Part shown: piece by piece, positions 4,498 through 7,345 of the stretch
How the letters are laid out: each line of letters opens with the position of its first letter
Position numbering within the stretch: the stretch's first letter is position 1
From: Pseudobutyrivibrio sp.
Lineage (GTDB): Bacteria; Bacillota_A; Clostridia; Lachnospirales; Lachnospiraceae
DNA length: 7,345 bases
Direction: 5' to 3'
NCBI GenBank assembly: GCA_024691465.1
Contig: JAILNO010000027.1
Span: 1 to 7,345 of the forward strand
The notes under the pieces: model-generated
The model's database searches: none
Told to the model about the DNA's origin: nothing
The model's input: the letters and a program-made list of their open reading frames with translations, nothing else
Made by a program: the position numbers and the translations under genes

Positions 4498-6441
4498 ATG
4501 GCTTACGAAAAACTACTACAGCCTGGACAGATTGGTTCCATGAGGCTGAAGAACAGAGTTGTCATGCCTGCAATGGGTGTGTCTATGGCACAACCAGGCG
4601 GTGAGACTAACGAGCACATCATTCGTTATTACGAAGACAGAGCAAAGGGTGGAGTAGGACTTATCATCACTGAGATCACTCGTGTAGAGGAGATGTATGG
4701 TACAGCAATTCCTAACCAGCTGGCAGCTACTGAGTCTAAGCACGTTCCACATCTTGAGAGACTGGCTGAGAGAATTCACAAGTACGGAACTAAGATCTTA
4801 CTTCAGTTACAGCACCCAGGTCGCGAGAATCACTCTGACATGATTGGTGGTAGACAGATAGTTGCACCTTCAGCAGTTATGTGTAAGGTAACTAACGAGA
4901 TGCCACGTCCACTTACTACAGAGGAGTGTCAGTCACTTGTTAAGGATTTCATCAAGGGCGCAGTAATCGCTCAGAAGGCTGGATTCGATGGTGTCGAGAT
5001 CCACGCTGCTCACGGTTACTTACTCAATGAGTTCCTTTCTCCATACACTAATAAGAGAACAGACAGATACGGCGGAAGTTTCGCTAACCGCATCAGAATT
5101 CTCGAAGAGATTATCACAGGTGTTAGATACATGTGCGGACCACACTTCGTAATCTCTGTAAGAATCAGTGCTGACGAGTTCGTAGAGGGCGGTCTTAAGC
5201 TTGAGGATACAGTCAAGATTGCTAGAACTCTCGAGTCATTCGGCATCGACGTAATCAATGTAAGTAGTGGTATCTATGAGACTTCTACTACTATCATCGA
5301 GCCAGGTTCATACCCACAGGCTTGGAGAAAGCATTTAGGCGCTACTATCCGCAAGAATGTGAGCATACCTGTAATCACAGCTAACAACCTCAAGGATCCA
5401 GATGTAGCTGAGGCTATCTTAGAGGAGGGCGTATGCGACTTCGTAGCTCTCGGTAGAGGAAGTCTTGCAGATCCTGAGTTCGTTAAGAAGACTAAGGAAG
5501 GCAGACCAGAGGAGATCAACAAGTGTATCGGATGTCTCTACTGCTTCGCTTCACTTTCAGAGGGTGGCCACATCAAGTGTGCTGTCAACCCTAAGTGTGG
5601 TCGTGAGGTCGAGTACGCTAATGTAGTTAAAAATGGCGACGGCCGCAAGGTTGCTGTAATCGGTGGTGGCCCTGCTGGTATCACAGCTGCTCTTACTCTC
5701 AGAGAAAGAGGATTTGCGCCAGTTATTTTTGAGAAGAATGACACACTCGGTGGTCAGCTCAATATCGCTGACAAGCCTATCCTTAAGGATAAGCTTGAGG
5801 CATACAAGGAGTCTATGATTGCACGTATCAACAATTCTGATATCGAGGTTAAGCTCAATACTGAAGCTACAGTTGAGGCTGTTAAGGCTATCAATCCTGT
5901 AGGTGTATTCGTAGCAACTGGTGGTACTCCTATCGTTCCTCCTATTCCAGGACTTGATCAGGACAATGTCATGACAGCTGAGGATGTATTACTTGGCAAG
6001 AAGACTCCTACTGGAACTGTTGCTGTAATCGGTGGCGGTATGACAGGTATGGAGACAGCTGAGACACTTGCTGCTAAGGGTCACAAGATCTACCTGGTAG
6101 AGATGGCTAAGCAGATTGGTCGTGGTCTTTATAAGTCAGTAATGGTTGACTTCATGAATAGATTCAACAAGAGCGAGCCTACTATCATGACATACAGCAA
6201 GCTTATGTCTGTTGATGGCAAGACTGTAACACTTATGAATACTATGACATCTCAGGTGTCTACTATCGAAGCTGACACAGTTATCCTTGCACTTGGTACT
6301 AAGCCTAACAGGAAGCTTACAGAGGAATTCGAGGCAGCCTTCGATGAGGTTATTGTACTAGGCGATGCTAACAGACCAGCTAGAATCGTAGAGGCAGCCT
6401 TCGATGGACTTGGAAGAGCTAGTACTTTTCTAGCAGATTAA
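4498..6441 (+). CDS. FMN/4Fe-4S/FAD oxidoreductase, Old Yellow Enzyme/2,4-dienoyl-CoA reductase family
   Basis: A 647-residue protein, full length for this family; ATG preceded by AGGAGA (4484-4489), eight bases away. Residues 1 to about 340 form an FMN-binding TIM barrel: QLQHPGR (Gln103), HAAHGY with His169, His172 and likely proton donor Tyr174, the hallmark SPYTNKRTDRYGGSFANR, Arg222, and LGRGSLADPEF. Cys343, Cys346, Cys349 and Cys361 should bind a 4Fe-4S cluster. The spacing C-x2-C-x2-C-x11-C resembles trimethylamine dehydrogenase more than E. coli 2,4-dienoyl-CoA reductase (C-x2-C-x3-C-x11-C). Residues 384 to the end hold an FAD Rossmann motif GGGPAG (389-394), an NAD(P)H motif GGGMTG (512-517) and a terminal FAD-contacting VLGD. 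Family members reduce activated C=C bonds (enoates, dienoyl-CoA, bile-acid or steroid enones such as BaiCD/BaiH) or demethylate amines. The substrate is unknown. There is no signal, so it is cytoplasmic. It is the first gene of an operon with the SDR 23 bp downstream. Lys is almost always AAG, suggesting good expression. Confidence 0.9.
   Translation: MAYEKLLQPGQIGSMRLKNRVVMPAMGVSMAQPGGETNEHIIRYYEDRAKGGVGLIITEITRVEEMYGTAIPNQLAATESKHVPHLERLAERIHKYGTKILLQLQHPGRENHSDMIGGRQIVAPSAVMCKVTNEMPRPLTTEECQSLVKDFIKGAVIAQKAGFDGVEIHAAHGYLLNEFLSPYTNKRTDRYGGSFANRIRILEEIITGVRYMCGPHFVISVRISADEFVEGGLKLEDTVKIARTLESFGIDVINVSSGIYETSTTIIEPGSYPQAWRKHLGATIRKNVSIPVITANNLKDPDVAEAILEEGVCDFVALGRGSLADPEFVKKTKEGRPEEINKCIGCLYCFASLSEGGHIKCAVNPKCGREVEYANVVKNGDGRKVAVIGGGPAGITAALTLRERGFAPVIFEKNDTLGGQLNIADKPILKDKLEAYKESMIARINNSDIEVKLNTEATVEAVKAINPVGVFVATGGTPIVPPIPGLDQDNVMTAEDVLLGKKTPTGTVAVIGGGMTGMETAETLAAKGHKIYLVEMAKQIGRGLYKSVMVDFMNRFNKSEPTIMTYSKLMSVDGKTVTLMNTMTSQVSTIEADTVILALGTKPNRKLTEEFEAAFDEVIVLGDANRPARIVEAAFDGLGRASTFLAD
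6331..6406 (+). repeat. Two 16-bp direct repeats within the 3' end of the ene-reductase gene
   Basis: GAGGCAGCCTTCGATG is identical at 6331-6346 and 6391-6406, 60 bases (20 codons) apart and in the same frame, encoding E-A-A-F-D twice. The second copy is the conserved family motif near the FAD-binding GD; the first lies in a loop usually variable. Confidence 0.7.
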
Positions 6442-6464
6442 TATAAATAGAAAGGATAACTACT

Positions 6465-7319
6465 ATGAAAGAGTTTAAGGATAAAGTAGCTCTGATCACA
6501 GGCGCAGCTAATGGCTTTGGAAAAGAGTTCGCAAAGGAAGCAGCATCAAAGGGAATGAAGCTTGCTTTAGTAGATATTGAAAAGGAAGAAGTGGAAGCAG
6601 TATGCGCTGAGGTTAAGAATCTCGGTGTGGAAGCTATCGCTATCCACTGCGATGTTACTAAGTTCGAGGAAGTAGAGAAGGCTGTCAACACAGTTATGGA
6701 TACATACGGTCAGATCGACCTCCTTATGAACAATGCAGGTATCGCAATCCCAGGATTCGTATGGGATGTACCTGTAAGAGATTGGGAGTGGATCACTCAT
6801 CTCAACGTGCTCAGCCACGTATACTTCATGAAGCTCGTAATCCCTATCATGATGGAGCAGAAGACACACTGTCACATCGTAAACACAGCTTCAGTTGCTG
6901 GTATGATTACATCTAACGGCATGCCAGCTTACCACACTACTAAGCATGCAGCAGTAGCTCTTGCTGAGAGTGTATCATACGACCTCCAGGCTGTAGGTGC
7001 TGATATCGCTGTCAGCGTATACTGCCCAGGCTTCGTACAGACTGACCTCCACCACAGTGAGCGTCACAGACCAGATCAGTATCGCGATGATTCTGATCCA
7101 TACTATAAGAGCAAGGAATTCATGGCTGGCCAGAAGACAGCTGAGCACGTAATCGTGACAGGTATTCCAATTGACTCTGTAGGCATGCGTGTATTCCAGG
7201 GCATCGAGGACGAGGACTTCTACATCCTCACTCACCCTATCTACACAACCCTCATCGGCAAGCGTGTCACTGACATGCTCGGCGGCAAGGGCCCAGACCT
7301 TAAGTCACTCCGTGGCTAG
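6465..7319 (+). CDS. Short-chain dehydrogenase/reductase (SDR), NAD(P)-dependent
   Basis: A 284-residue classical-type SDR. The start has AAAGGA (6451-6456) eight bases upstream and lies 23 bp after the ene-reductase stop, so the two are co-transcribed. Cofactor motif TGAANGFG (12-19); Asp37 at the end of the second strand favours NAD(H) over NADP(H); CDV; NNAG (89-92). The catalytic tetrad candidates are Asn114, Ser143 (NTAS), Tyr156 and Lys160 (YHTTK). The C-terminal part, about 195-284, is longer than in 250-residue SDRs and contains FYILTHPIY, a feature of a subgroup of about 270-290 residues. The expected reaction is reversible oxidation of a secondary alcohol or reduction of a ketone in the cytoplasm. 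Pairing with an ene-reductase suggests that both act on one unsaturated keto or hydroxy compound, but a steroid, bile acid or other alcohol cannot be chosen from sequence. No terminator is visible in the 26 bases after the stop, so more genes may follow. Confidence 0.9.
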   Translation: MKEFKDKVALITGAANGFGKEFAKEAASKGMKLALVDIEKEEVEAVCAEVKNLGVEAIAIHCDVTKFEEVEKAVNTVMDTYGQIDLLMNNAGIAIPGFVWDVPVRDWEWITHLNVLSHVYFMKLVIPIMMEQKTHCHIVNTASVAGMITSNGMPAYHTTKHAAVALAESVSYDLQAVGADIAVSVYCPGFVQTDLHHSERHRPDQYRDDSDPYYKSKEFMAGQKTAEHVIVTGIPIDSVGMRVFQGIEDEDFYILTHPIYTTLIGKRVTDMLGGKGPDLKSLRG

Positions 7320-7345
7320 TAGGCTGCTGACAATTTCCTTGTTTG

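Noticed and set aside
4498..6441. Naming the flavoprotein baiCD, baiH, fadH or a trimethylamine dehydrogenase gene
   Set aside because: The domain order fits all of these families, but the cysteine spacing, barrel motifs and gene context do not single one out. No symbol is justified from sequence alone.
6419..7235. Several minus-strand open frames of 80-102 codons under the SDR gene
   Set aside because: They are antisense to a canonical SDR with every catalytic motif in place and have no features of their own.

Overview
The window looks like chromosomal DNA of a gut-type Firmicute, most likely a Lachnospiraceae/Clostridia member. The grounds are strong AGGAGG-like ribosome binding sites, moderate GC, a marked preference for AAG and GAG codons in the well-expressed genes, a short Firmicute-style lipoprotein signal, a PucR-type regulator, and an Old Yellow Enzyme/Fe-S flavoprotein of the kind common in anaerobes. 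This placement is an inference from sequence style, not a database match. All eight protein genes are intact except the first, which is cut by the left edge.

Layout. (1) Positions 1-2203, minus strand: a papain/C39-like cysteine-peptidase-fold protein with no signal peptide, a membrane-anchored protein with Ig-like domains and a transglutaminase-like catalytic domain, and the start of a lipoprotein. All three point left and could form one transcript from a promoter at about 2230-2258. (2) Positions 2204-2399: a divergent intergenic region with a promoter facing each way and two GGAATA-type dyads. (3) Positions 2400-3101, plus strand: two small membrane proteins of unknown function, translationally coupled, that appear to be diverged copies of one architecture. 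(4) Positions 3102-4337, minus strand: a PucR/CdaR-type regulator whose stop codon directly abuts the stop of the preceding convergent gene. (5) Positions 4338-4497: a divergent regulatory region with repeated TTGTGC elements and a second dyad. (6) Positions 4498-7319, plus strand: a two-gene operon encoding a 647-residue FMN/4Fe-4S/FAD ene-reductase-like flavoprotein and a 284-residue short-chain dehydrogenase.

How the parts may work together. The regulator with the divergent ene-reductase and SDR genes looks like a substrate-inducible redox module. The flavoprotein would reduce (or form) a C=C bond conjugated to a carbonyl, and the SDR would interconvert a ketone and an alcohol on the same or a related molecule. 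This combination occurs in bile-acid, steroid, and enoate/aromatic side-chain metabolism, but the substrate cannot be read from the sequence. The left half is a separate envelope-related set. The membrane pair at 2400-3101 is the part least explained by known function. No RNA genes, CRISPR arrays, insertion sequences or convincing intrinsic terminators were seen.
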